Positions 13,530 to 20,932 of a stretch of 22,213 bases of DNA are shown one piece after another (position 1 is the stretch's first letter; each line of letters opens with the position of its first letter). Below the pieces are notes generated by a model. It searched no databases. It was not told where the DNA came from and worked only from the letters and a program-made list of their open reading frames with translations. Position numbers and translations under genes: made by a program. The stretch is from an uncultured Porphyromonadaceae bacterium. Its GTDB lineage: Bacteria > Bacteroidota > Bacteroidia > Bacteroidales > Muribaculaceae. The DNA lies in NCBI GenBank assembly GCA_937892215.1, contig CALAVE010000028.1, forward strand, positions 1 through 22,213, written 5' to 3'.

Positions 13530-14153
13530 TTACCTGATGAAGTGCATTGGCTGCCAAGGTTCGCGCTCGGGATAGTCAGCGCTGCCACCGGCATGGATTT
13601 TCTTCAGTAGCCAGGCCATGTTGTTGCCCAGCGTGCGCATTGTCTGCATACCTTCAGCGTCCAGTGCCGCCTCTCCTTGCTCGCGTCCGTAAACTATGTT
13701 CCAGTATTGCGATGTCACAACCGGCATATTCATCATTTCAAACGCCATGTTCATGGTCTGGAATGCCGCCGTGGCACCTCCTCGGCGGCAAACGCACACG
13801 GCCGCGGCGGGCTTGTTTTGCACCTTGCTTCCGGCTGAGAAGAACATTCGTTGCATTAGCGACAGCACCGCTCCGTTGGGTTGACCGTAATAGACCGGAG
13901 AGCCGATGACAAGCGCGTCGGCTGTGTCAAGTTTCTCCACAATTCGGTTGCAGATGTCATCGTCGAATACGCAGCGCCCCAGATTCTTGGCTCCGCACTG
14001 ATAGCACGCAATGCAGCTACGCACAGCCTTAACGCCTATCTGCGCTATCTCTGTTTCAATGCCGTTTTGCTCCAGTGTCTTTGATATCTCACTGAGTGCC
14101 AGGAAGGTGTTGCCGTTCCTGCGTGGGCTTCCGTTTATCAATAGAACTTTCAT
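13530..14153 (-). CDS. Flavodoxin-fold NAD(P)H-dependent oxidoreductase with Cys cluster, 207 aa
   Basis: The N-terminal strand MKVLLINGSPRRNGNT contains the FMN phosphate loop. A cysteine group follows (Cys47, Cys50, Cys53, Cys61 in SCIACYQCGAKNLGRC), as in iron-sulfur flavoproteins and related FMN reductases, and then the second FMN-contact segment DALVIGSPVYYGQPNGAV (79-96). It is a soluble electron carrier or reductase; its partner is unknown. It follows the DUF1294 gene by 23 bases on the same strand, and a related flavoprotein begins the run at 15988. Confidence 0.88.
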   Translation of the reverse strand: MKVLLINGSPRRNGNTFLALSEISKTLEQNGIETEIAQIGVKAVRSCIACYQCGAKNLGRCVFDDDICNRIVEKLDTADALVIGSPVYYGQPNGAVLSLMQRMFFSAGSKVQNKPAAAVCVCRRGGATAAFQTMNMAFEMMNMPVVTSQYWNIVYGREQGEAALDAEGMQTMRTLGNNMAWLLKKIHAGGSADYPEREPWQPMHFIR

Positions 14154-14176
14154 GATTTAAGTATGTTTAGGATTGG

Positions 14177-14779
14177 TTATTTTATTTCTAATCTGGGCTT
14201 TACAGGGTCGGTAAGGCGAATAATATGGTCGTATTCCACGTTAATTACGCCCTTTACCGTGCGGAAATACTCCATTGTCTCTTCCAGTGTCTTGTGCTCC
14301 GGCTTCTTCAGCGCCATGCCCGGCATCATGTTGTAGTCATACACTATCGTGGCTTCATACTTTTTTATGGCCTCAAGAAGTGGCTCTTTGCCGGTTTCGG
14401 GGTCATATTGCACAAGAAAGACGGTAGGGGAGTGCTCCGGAGCCGCTTCGGAGGCCTGAGCAATTACTCCTACGGGATGTGTCGTTTCCTTGCCGGTCTT
14501 GCATGAGACAAGGAGCACGAGGGCAACCTGAAGTATAAGAATCGCAGGGATGCCGTAGCAGAACTTGGCGTGCCGCGTCTTGTGCCGCCACACGGCCTTA
14601 CCGAGCCATGCGCCCACGCTGCCGCCCACCACTGCAAGCATCAGCAGCGCGGTCTCGCGGATGCGCCGATGTGAGTGCTTAGCCTTCCACTTGTCAAGAC
14701 CGTAGGTCAGAAATGTCGCAACGTTGATTGCGGAGAGATAGACGGGGACTATATGTGTCACAGTGGCGCTATCCATCAT
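14177..14779 (-). CDS. DUF1294 membrane domain fused to a propeptide-inhibitor-like domain, 200 aa
   Basis: Residues 1-92 form a DUF1294 membrane domain: spans at about 10-27, 43-63 and 76-92, with the family phrases YGLDKWKAK and VWRHKTRHAKF. The last span ends in LVLLVSC, which looks like a lipobox (Cys93). A flexible linker follows, then a domain at about 118-188 (TVFLVQYDPETGKEPLLEAI...DHIIRL). Its pattern resembles the I9-type subtilase propeptide/inhibitor fold. DUF1294 proteins usually stop after about 90 residues, so the tail is an addition. The ATG overlaps the DUF2284 stop as ATGA. Confidence 0.7.
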   Translation of the reverse strand: MMDSATVTHIVPVYLSAINVATFLTYGLDKWKAKHSHRRIRETALLMLAVVGGSVGAWLGKAVWRHKTRHAKFCYGIPAILILQVALVLLVSCKTGKETTHPVGVIAQASEAAPEHSPTVFLVQYDPETGKEPLLEAIKKYEATIVYDYNMMPGMALKKPEHKTLEETMEYFRTVKGVINVEYDHIIRLTDPVKPRLEIK

Positions 14780-15324
14780 GGCTTATTGTAAAACACGCCG
14801 CAAACCAGTGTGAAATATTCGGGTACGAGGCCGTTCTTGCCCCATTTGATCTCAAGGCCGAGCACGTCCTGCGCCGTGAGGCTGATGTCGAAGCCTATTG
14901 CCTCGAGCGACGGACGTACTTTTTCGGGGTGACGGCAAGGTTCGCCGTGCAGTCTCGCGCAGGGCTCTTTTTCGCAGTAAGGGCATGTGCCCACGAAACT
15001 ATAGGCTCTGCCGCGGAGTTCTGCCTCCAGTTCCAGTAGCTCCTCGTTCAGCCTGTGAGTGACCGGTTTGAGCAGCATCCGGGAGTCTCTTATTGTCATC
15101 TCCTTATCGGCTGGTGTCAACTTGTACCCTATGATTCTCACGCGCGAATAGCCGCTAATCTCCGGCAGCGGGTCGTGGTCGAAAGGTGGGCACCCCCATC
15201 GGTGTCCGTAGTTAGGGCACTGCTCGCAGAACTTGATGAAATAATCGGCACGGCGATACTTCTCAATATATTGCTGAGCGTCAATGTCGGCTGTAAACTT
15301 CTCTATACTATGCTTCAGGTTCAT
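14776..15324 (-). CDS. DUF2284 cysteine-rich predicted metal-binding protein, 182 aa
   Basis: Two cysteine groups characterise this family: Cys33, Cys36 and Cys45 in FCEQCPNYGHRWGCPPF, and Cys114, Cys117, Cys122 and Cys130 in GTCPYCEKEPCARLHGEPC. They probably hold a metal or Fe-S cluster. The enzymatic role is not known. The ATG at 15324 is chosen because upstream extension would run into the flavoprotein gene; the gap to that gene's stop is 19 bases. The layout suggests an electron-transfer pair with the upstream flavoprotein. Confidence 0.85.
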   Translation of the reverse strand: MNLKHSIEKFTADIDAQQYIEKYRRADYFIKFCEQCPNYGHRWGCPPFDHDPLPEISGYSRVRIIGYKLTPADKEMTIRDSRMLLKPVTHRLNEELLELEAELRGRAYSFVGTCPYCEKEPCARLHGEPCRHPEKVRPSLEAIGFDISLTAQDVLGLEIKWGKNGLVPEYFTLVCGVFYNKP

Positions 15325-15343
15325 TTCCACTGTTATGTGTGGT

Positions 15344-15988
15344 TCAACCGAGGATTTTATGTGCCATTCGCTGTCCGGCGGCAAAGGCATTCTCCAAGTC
15401 CTTCTCCCAGTTCTCTTCGCGGTAGGCCCGCTTATCTGGTTCGCTGAAGCCGCCCAATTCAAACAGGTCGTAGTTCTTCACCTGATACGTGTTGTGCGCG
15501 TCGATGTGCTCCGGAGCCCCCAGCGCGCGGGTGATGCAGTATTCAAAGTTGCCCCAGCCCGAGCCGTCATCGCCCTCGGTTGTGTTGTTCATTGTGCGGG
15601 TTAGTATCACCGGCATCACCTTGGGGGCGGTGAGGCTGTAGTCGTTATAAGACAGCCATGGGAATGCGAGGCGCTCAAGGAATGCGTGCATCTGCCCGGT
15701 AATCACCCCGAAGTAGATGGGTGAGCCCAGCACCAGCCCATCGGACTCGGCTATCTCTTGCAGCAGAGGGGTGAGCTCGTCCTTGAATTTGCACACGTTT
15801 GACGCACGGCCTTTAACCTTGCAAGCCATGCAGGACATACAGCCCTTGAAGTTCATGCCGTATAGGCGCTCTATCTTCACTTCTATGTCCTCACTGACCG
15901 ACTGTATTCCTTGGGCGATGCTCAGTAGCATTGCTGCGGTGTTCATGTTTTTGCGTGGTCCGCCGTCAATAATTATAATCTTTTTCAT
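15344..15988 (-). CDS. Flavodoxin-fold iron-sulfur-flavoprotein-like oxidoreductase, 214 aa
   Basis: Starts MKKIIIIDGGPRKNMNT with an FMN phosphate loop. Cys50, Cys53, Cys56 and Cys66 (GCMSCMACKVKGRASNVC) match the Cys motif of iron-sulfur flavoproteins, and SDGLVLGSPIYFGVITGQM is the second flavin contact. It leads the leftward redox run and has a consensus promoter. A GGAG lies only two bases before the ATG, too close for a normal Shine-Dalgarno. It is a soluble redox protein; its electron donor and acceptor cannot be told from sequence. Confidence 0.88.
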   Translation of the reverse strand: MKKIIIIDGGPRKNMNTAAMLLSIAQGIQSVSEDIEVKIERLYGMNFKGCMSCMACKVKGRASNVCKFKDELTPLLQEIAESDGLVLGSPIYFGVITGQMHAFLERLAFPWLSYNDYSLTAPKVMPVILTRTMNNTTEGDDGSGWGNFEYCITRALGAPEHIDAHNTYQVKNYDLFELGGFSEPDKRAYREENWEKDLENAFAAGQRMAHKILG

Positions 15989-16026
15989 TGCTCCTTTTCT
16001 TAATTCTTAGTTTTCCTAATATTGCA

Positions 16027-16058
16027 CAAATTTACTCATTTTCCGCGACATCTGCAAA
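16027..16058 (-). promoter_or_regulatory. Promoter of the leftward redox operon
   Basis: On the - strand, TTTG (16055-16058), exactly 20 bases, then TAAATTTG (16027-16034): the same -33/-7 pair and spacing as the lipoprotein promoter. It lies about 40 bases upstream of the flavoprotein ATG. Confidence 0.7.
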
Positions 16059-16660
16059 AATCTGTTTAGCCTTTGCCCGGCGCACCCGCTGACTCTGCCG
16101 CCGACAGACGAAATTGCGGCGAAGACCCTCAATGCCTCGAAGACGCCAGGCGGGTCGGAGGCCCGACTTTGTGCGTAAGACCAAGCCAGTGACCTCGAAG
16201 TGGTTCGCCGCTTGGTCCACGAGAATCATAGCGGAAAGTGCCTCGCAGAGGAACTTCACCACCAGCATTGTCCCTCCCCTAAGTAACTGTTCAGCGAATA
16301 ATGTCAAGGAGTGCCCTATCGGGCAGAAATCTCACAAATCAATTCAAATCTTTATGTTTTTCGACATATAAATTTGCTTGATTTAGTTAGATTTGTATGA
16401 TTTCTCGCCGCAGGCGACACAAAAAGATGAATCGCTAAACAGTTGCTCCCCACAACTAATTCGTGTAAATCCGCGTCCATTATCTCGCCTTCGCTCGATG
16501 AGCACTTCGTGGTTCGCGGTTAAACTACAGATTTTCCTGATTAATCTGATATGTAATGAGGTTTCATTAGGCTGTGTATCAGTGTATTAAAAATCTGAAA
16601 ATTCAGATTAATCCGTAGCTATTATTTATGTCGGAGTTTTGTAACACCCTCACCCTCGAT
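16059..16660. repeat. Repeat-rich intergenic region between divergent operons
   Basis: No credible gene. GACCAAGC / GCTTGGTC (16179-16186 with 16210-16217) is a perfect 8-bp inverted repeat. A long imperfect inverted repeat with 28-base arms, each carrying AGAAATC..ACAAATC..AAATC spacing, lies at 16323-16350 and 16380-16407. A REP-like TCGCC-GCA-GGCGA hairpin is at 16405-16417. A stretch with TTCGTGTAAATCCGCGT words (about 16460-16530) resembles a common Bacteroidales intergenic repeat. CTGATTAATCTGA and TTCAGATTAATC (16535-16610) form another inverted pair. A 91-residue open frame at 16032-16307 is judged non-coding. Confidence 0.5.
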
Positions 16661-16677
16661 ATTTTCCAAATTATTCG

Positions 16678-16685
16678 TACTTTTG
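16678..16685 (+). promoter_or_regulatory. -7 element for the nitroreductase-msrA operon
   Basis: TACTTTTG matches TAnnTTTG and lies about 35 bases before the ATG at 16720. No TTTG is found at the expected -33 distance, so activation by another factor is possible. Confidence 0.4.
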
Positions 16686-16719
16686 TAATCAATTGAACAA
16701 CTAATTGGAGGACAGTAAT

Positions 16720-17217
16720 ATGGATTTTTTGGACTTGGTTAAAAGCAGATACAGTTGCAGGTCATACACCCTTCGCCCTGTGGAAGCGGAGAAAATCGCT
16801 TACGTGATGGAGTGCGTCAGGCTGGCTCCGTCGGCGGTGAACAAACAGCCGTGGCGCTTTCATATAGTAACAGACGAGAATAGTCTGAATCAACTTCGCC
16901 GGTGTTACAATCGCGACTGGTTCAAGACTGCACCGGCCTGCATCATAGCATTGGTTCTGCACGATGAGGAGTGGGTGCGCGCCGACGGGAAGCGGCATGG
17001 CGACATAGACATTGCCATAGCGGTGGAGCACCTTTGCCTTGCCGCTGCCGAGCAAGGTCTGGGCACTTGCTGGGTGTGCAATTTCGACTCTGAATTGTGC
17101 CGCGCATTGTTTGAGCTGCCGCATGACGAGGAGCCGGCGGTTCTCATCCCCATTGGCTACGCGGCCGACGAGCCAAGAGAGAAAAAGCGCAAGTCTATTG
17201 AAGAAATAACCCGCTGA
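16720..17217 (+). CDS. Nitroreductase family protein, 165 aa
   Basis: FMN-dependent oxidoreductase. The family entry is KSRYSCRSYTLRP (8-20), followed by the flavin-binding LAPSAVNKQPWRFHIV, the middle segment AAAEQGLGTCWVCNF and the C-terminal LIPIGYAADEPREKKRKSIEEI. It is somewhat shorter than many nitroreductases but has both ends. The ATG at 16720 is preceded at good distance by GGAGG (16707-16711), one of the few clear Shine-Dalgarno-like sites here. A TTG at 16705 is rejected because it would overlap that site. msrA starts nine bases after the stop. Confidence 0.88.
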   Translation: MDFLDLVKSRYSCRSYTLRPVEAEKIAYVMECVRLAPSAVNKQPWRFHIVTDENSLNQLRRCYNRDWFKTAPACIIALVLHDEEWVRADGKRHGDIDIAIAVEHLCLAAAEQGLGTCWVCNFDSELCRALFELPHDEEPAVLIPIGYAADEPREKKRKSIEEITR

Positions 17218-17226
17218 TTTACTGAG

Positions 17227-17760
17227 ATGGACAATAAGACTAAGAAAACCAGAGAGATATACCTTGCCGGAGGTTGCTTCTGGGGTACAGAGCATTTTTT
17301 TAAGCAGATTCAGGGCGTTGTGGGCACCGAAGTGGGTTATGCTAATGGAATCACCGAGAATCCCACCTATGAGGAAGTATGCACCGATACCACCCGCTTT
17401 GCGGAGACGGTTCGGATTGAGTATGACCCCGACGTGGTGGGGCTTCGTTTCCTGCTGGAGATGTATTTCAAGGCCATTGACCCGCTGAGCGTGAATCGGC
17501 AGGGGCACGATGTGGGGACGCAATATCGCACCGGCATCTATTATACCGACCCGCAGGACATTGAAGTAATTGAGGAAGTTTATGCTGAGGAGCAGGCTCG
17601 TTACAGCGAGCCGCTGGCCGTGGAGAAACAACCGCTCGTCAGTTTCTATCCGGCAGAGCAGTACCATCAGAATTACCTTGTGAAGAATCCTGACGGATAT
17701 TGCCACCTGCCATTAGCGCTTTTTGAGTTTGCCCGCAAAGCCAAGCCTCGCAAGGACTGA
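17227..17760 (+). CDS. msrA: Peptide methionine sulfoxide reductase MsrA, 177 aa
   Basis: Reduces the S-isomer of methionine sulfoxide in proteins. The active-site motif GGCFWGTEHFF places the catalytic Cys at residue 17. Other family marks are GYANGITENPTYEEVCT, DPLSVNRQGHDVGTQYRTGIYY and AEQYHQNYL. The protein is a stand-alone MsrA with no MsrB domain. A Cys in GYCHLPL near the C-terminus might act as resolving residue, but this is uncertain. It sits nine bases after the nitroreductase gene, so the two are probably co-transcribed as an oxidative-damage pair. Confidence 0.97.
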   Translation: MDNKTKKTREIYLAGGCFWGTEHFFKQIQGVVGTEVGYANGITENPTYEEVCTDTTRFAETVRIEYDPDVVGLRFLLEMYFKAIDPLSVNRQGHDVGTQYRTGIYYTDPQDIEVIEEVYAEEQARYSEPLAVEKQPLVSFYPAEQYHQNYLVKNPDGYCHLPLALFEFARKAKPRKD

Positions 17761-17763
17761 CCC

Positions 17764-17789
17764 TGCGTGAGTGCGAGTTTCTCAGCGCA
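17764..17789. terminator. Weak hairpin between msrA and the carbonic anhydrase gene
   Basis: TGCGTGAG pairs with CTCAGCGCA, with one bulged base, in the 42-base gap between convergent genes. No T-tract, so it is a weak candidate for a shared terminator. Confidence 0.3.
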
Positions 17790-17802
17790 TAGCCCCAGCA
17801 CT

Positions 17803-18345
17803 TCAGCACACATCCTGAAGCATACCTGTAACGGAGTCGATTATGAAGCCGCGCACGGTGACTTCTGCCGGCATTAGCGGATGATTCCGAATGGTGCTTA
17901 CGGTAGCCGTAACGGACTGCTCCGTGTCCTTGAAGCCCTCAAGCCATTGGTCCAAGTCTATGCCACTGTGACGAACCACGTTGAGTGTCTCCTCAGTGAT
18001 GCCACGAGCGAGCATTTCATCGCGGAAGTGACTGAAACTCATGTGGCATGCGCCGCAGCCCGAATGAGCCACCACCATAATCTCGTTCACCCCCAGTTCG
18101 TACACCGCAACGATAAGGCTTCGCATTGCCGAGTCAAAGGGAGAAATCACCAGCGCACCGGCATTCTTTATAATTTTCGCGTCACCGTTGCGCAGTCCCA
18201 GCGCGGCCGGAAGAAGTTCGGTGAGTCGGGTGTCCATACACGAAAGCACCGCCAGGTGCTTGTCTGGGTATTTGTCGGTAATATACTGCTCGTAGGCCTT
18301 GCGAGCCACAAAATCTCTGTTAAATTCAATAATCTGGTCTATCAT
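17803..18345 (-). CDS. Beta-class carbonic anhydrase, 180 aa
   Basis: Zinc enzyme that interconverts CO2 and bicarbonate. Zinc ligands and active-site residues are visible: Cys36 with the Asp38-Arg40 pair (SCMDTR), NAGALV (61-66), and His94 and Cys97 (AHSGCGAC). Length fits the short beta-CA clade. The start ATG at 18345 has an A/T-rich leader. A TATATTTG -7-like element lies on the - strand at 18377-18384, without a clear -33 partner. No operon partner. It may supply bicarbonate for carboxylation in a CO2-requiring gut-type metabolism, which is inference. Confidence 0.95.
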   Translation of the reverse strand: MIDQIIEFNRDFVARKAYEQYITDKYPDKHLAVLSCMDTRLTELLPAALGLRNGDAKIIKNAGALVISPFDSAMRSLIVAVYELGVNEIMVVAHSGCGACHMSFSHFRDEMLARGITEETLNVVRHSGIDLDQWLEGFKDTEQSVTATVSTIRNHPLMPAEVTVRGFIIDSVTGMLQDVC

Positions 18346-18458
18346 CGCCGTTAAGTTTTATCAAGTTTCAATATGGCAAATATAGCAATAATCTCACACA
18401 TTCCGGCCATGCGCGACGCATGAAATCGCTTGCCATAACTAATAAAATCGGGTATGAA

Positions 18459-18489
18459 TTGTGCAGATTGAAAAAAATAACTAACTTTG
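18459..18489 (+). promoter_or_regulatory. Promoter of tRNA-Arg
   Basis: TTG (18459-18461), exactly 20 bases, then TAACTTTG (18482-18489). The mature tRNA begins 43 bases further on. Confidence 0.65.
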
Positions 18490-18531
18490 CATCGCTTTTT
18501 GCGACATGTATTTCACGAAAAGAATGGAACT

Positions 18532-18605
18532 GGTTCAGTAGCTCAGCTGGATAGAGCAACAGCCTTCTAAGCTGTGGGTCTTGGGTTCGAATCCCAACTG
18601 AATCA
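18532..18605 (+). tRNA. tRNA-Arg(TCT)
   Basis: 74-base cloverleaf: acceptor GGTTCAG / CTGAATC, D-arm GCTCAGCTGGATAGAGC, anticodon stem ACAGC/GCTGT with loop CTTCTAA (anticodon TCT), T-arm TTGGGTTCGAATCCCAA, and discriminator A. CCA is encoded at 18606-18608, unlike the tRNA-Gly in this window. Confidence 0.95.
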
Positions 18606-18617
18606 CCACTAGGATTA

Positions 18618-18656
18618 AATGGCCGAGGAACTGATATCCACGGCCATTATTATTTC
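18618..18656 (+). terminator. Terminator of tRNA-Arg
   Basis: Perfect 8-bp stem AATGGCCG / CGGCCATT (18618-18625 with 18641-18648), followed by a T-rich ATTATTTCC tail, ten bases after the tRNA CCA. Confidence 0.6.
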
Positions 18657-19093
18657 CACCAAATCCCTCGCCCCCAAGGAATGCGTGCCCATCGGGTTTC
18701 TCTCTGTACGCTCCATTGTTCAATTGTGCTGCAATGTTACGCCTTTTTCATGAAAAACGAGCAGAATCATTTTTTTGAACACGCATTATCAAAAAGCAAT
18801 TATTGGAAGAGTTTATCTATACACATCGTCTGCTGAAAGACGCTGCTATGAATGCCGTGTTTCAAATTGAAAGAGGTCACCGCTGCCGCCATTTAGGGTC
18901 GCGCTCCCAGGCACCCCACCCACATCATGCCAGCCCCCCGCCCATATCTCATGCTTTGCATTGCCCAAAGTCTCCACGTGGGCATCATGCAGAACTGGGA
19001 TTGCCATTATCTCGCTGTCTGGCTTCTGCCATGGTCGATTGCAATGCCGTTTGCCGTCCTAAATGATTTGTTTTTTGAATTCCGGCTCAAAAA
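18657..19093. other. Gene-poor stretch, possible decayed coding remnants
   Basis: No convincing intact gene. Short open frames exist: 18750-18836 would give 28 residues starting MKNEQNHFFEHAL, 18803-19066 is low-complexity in its second half, and 18927-19148 contains a hydrophobic piece HYLAVWLLPWSIAMPFAVL. The last recalls the second span of small DUF2798-like membrane proteins, but the match is weak and no proper start precedes it. The region may be eroded coding DNA. Confidence 0.3.
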
Positions 19094-19210
19094 ATGCAGA
19101 ATTCGTCCAAAATGCAGAAAGATTCCACTATATTTGCACTTGTCATAGGAGTGATTGTTTTTTTGTTAATGTTTTTGATCTTCAATTACAAAGTTCTTGA
19201 AAATCAGTGA
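19094..19210 (+). CDS. Possible very small single-span membrane protein, 38 aa
   Basis: A short frame reads MQNSSKMQKDSTIFALVIGV, then a continuous hydrophobic span ending LLMFLIFN, and a polar tail YKVLENQ. The layout (short polar N-terminus, about 19 hydrophobic residues, short charged tail) is that of real small membrane proteins, including type I toxin-like peptides, but random A/T-rich DNA can also give it. A second in-frame ATG at 19112 would give 32 residues; both ATGs sit in the repeated word AAAATGCAGAA. TATATTTG at 19129-19136 lies inside the frame, which weakens the case. Confidence 0.35.
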   Translation: MQNSSKMQKDSTIFALVIGVIVFLLMFLIFNYKVLENQ

Positions 19211-19437
19211 TTTTGCAAAATTTCAACTATGCTTTTTTACTTTAGAAACTTAAGTAAGTTTAGAAACAAATGAATCAATTGTTATGCGCAACCTATTATC
19301 CAAATTCCGTCAAAATTCATGAAACATGCAAGCATCTATTCCAAATTTCAATCAACGACAAGGCCACTCAGAAACTCGTCACCACACAACGCCTACCATC
19401 ATTAGGAAAGTGTGCGCTACAAACTGCTTGAACCCCA

Positions 19438-19455
19438 ATCGGTCATTCGACCGAT
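19438..19455. other. Short hairpin before the broken gene
   Basis: ATCGGTC-ATTC-GACCGAT: a perfect 7-bp stem with a 4-base loop, just upstream of the reading frame that begins at 19458-19506. It has no T-tract. It could be a leader element or a remnant. Confidence 0.35.
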
Positions 19456-19457
19456 GA

Positions 19458-20932
19458 ATGGTTAAGACCCGAATTTACCGTAATGTTAAATGTAAGTATT
19501 TGGATATGAGCATAGAAGAAATAACAAAAATCATCAATGAGGCCGATGATAGCAAACTCTGCAAGTATGTGGCTCTGTGGGCTATAGAGCATGATGACTT
19601 TAGAACGTATATAACCCACGCACTGAACCTTCCCATAAGTGAGATTGACTTTGCCGAAGAACTGGAGCGGGTAATCCGTGACAATACCGGACTCATTCAA
19701 TCTCATTATTTTGAGCGGTTAATTGTTGACTGGGGAAAGGTCTATTATCGGTTGATAGTTCCATGGTACAAAGAGGCACACACTCTCTCAACCGGACATT
19801 TACTTCAATTGGTTGAAGCTATCACCACCCAAGTAAGTAGTCATGTAATGGAAGATGATTTCACCGGTGATGACTATTATGGCGATGACTACAGTTGCTA
19901 CCTCTCTGATATTTTTGGGTGTCTCGGCAACCTGTCAGGAATGTTGATGATTCGAGATGACCTTACAATCAATGCCCTTATTTCATTTCGAGAAGTGGTG
20001 AAGAATGGCAAGTCAACTGACATCTCAAACGAATACGTTAACACCCCTTATGATGACATGTTGCAAATGATTCAGATGCGGCTTGAGGCAGGCGAAGTCA
20101 CTTGTGGCATTTTCGACGCGATGATTGAGAACGCCCATAACTGCAAAGCCGGTGATTGGGTTGCCGCAAAATCGACTTCATACGCAGCATGGGCCTCGAG
20201 CAAGAAGCGCAAGAATATATGACGGCAAACATCTCTTATCCAGCCGTGTGCTTGAAATTGTACAACGAGTTGCTGTCTCAAATGAGGTGGAAGGAAGCAC
20301 TATCTCTGATTGACAAAGCACCGGATTTAACGAGAGATAAACGCGACTATCTGAACACACCCAATTGGATCGAAATGAAGTATGAACTTCTCAAACAACA
20401 CGGTAGCCGGTAGGAACAAATCAACGCATTAACCGAACTGTTCCATCAGCAATGGGACGAAAAGTATTACCATGAACTCAAAGAAATAGTAGAACCCGAC
20501 AAGTGGAATGATTTTTATCACGAACTGCTGAAGTGTCAAATAAGTAGCTTCCATATCAAGAGAACCGCTCCTTTTTTATTGATGGAGAAAGAATATGACT
20601 GGTATTATAGCCTGATTGAAAAACACTTCTATAACTATCCCGACGATTATCGGACAATCCTAGAACACGCAAAAGTGCTACTACACACGCATGAGAATGA
20701 GTTGAAGGAACTAATCGTTAAATCTTTCCGCGCCTATGCCGCGTCGCGCTTTACACCGAAAAAGAGAGTTAAATCGTCAAGGTACACCTACTTCCGCGAA
20801 GCATTATCCGGCTTGGCGGACTTAGGACTTACAGGGGTGCAACGAGAACTTGTGACATTCTTTATAGAAGAATACAAAAGCCGCCTGGCACTACGACGAG
20901 AATTAACAGCCATCAAACTATACGACGACTAA
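19458..20932 (+). pseudogene. Conserved Bacteroidales-type helical-repeat protein, broken by one frameshift and one amber codon
   Basis: Three frame pieces form one protein. Piece one (from ATG 19458, or 19506 for MSIEEITKIINEADD) runs through GDDYYGDDYSC to GDWVAAK. An A appears missing from the AAAA run at 20168-20171; restoring it joins AAK to IDFIRSMGLEQEAQEYM in the next frame. That frame runs to TAG at 20411-20413 (HGSR*EQINALTEL), then continues without break to 20932, ending LALRRELTAIKLYDD. The helical, TPR-like pattern resembles the C-terminal half of SWIM zinc-finger-associated proteins, an assignment made from memory. No SWIM Cys/His motif is visible upstream. Recent decay or assembly error could explain it. 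Confidence 0.65.

Noticed and set aside
16032..16307. 91-residue open frame on the - strand between divergent operons
   Set aside because: Overlaps the redox operon promoter and intergenic inverted repeats; low-complexity Arg-rich tail; no leader.
16762..17706. 314-residue open frame on the - strand
   Set aside because: Antisense to the nitroreductase and msrA genes, both of which have unmistakable motifs on the + strand.
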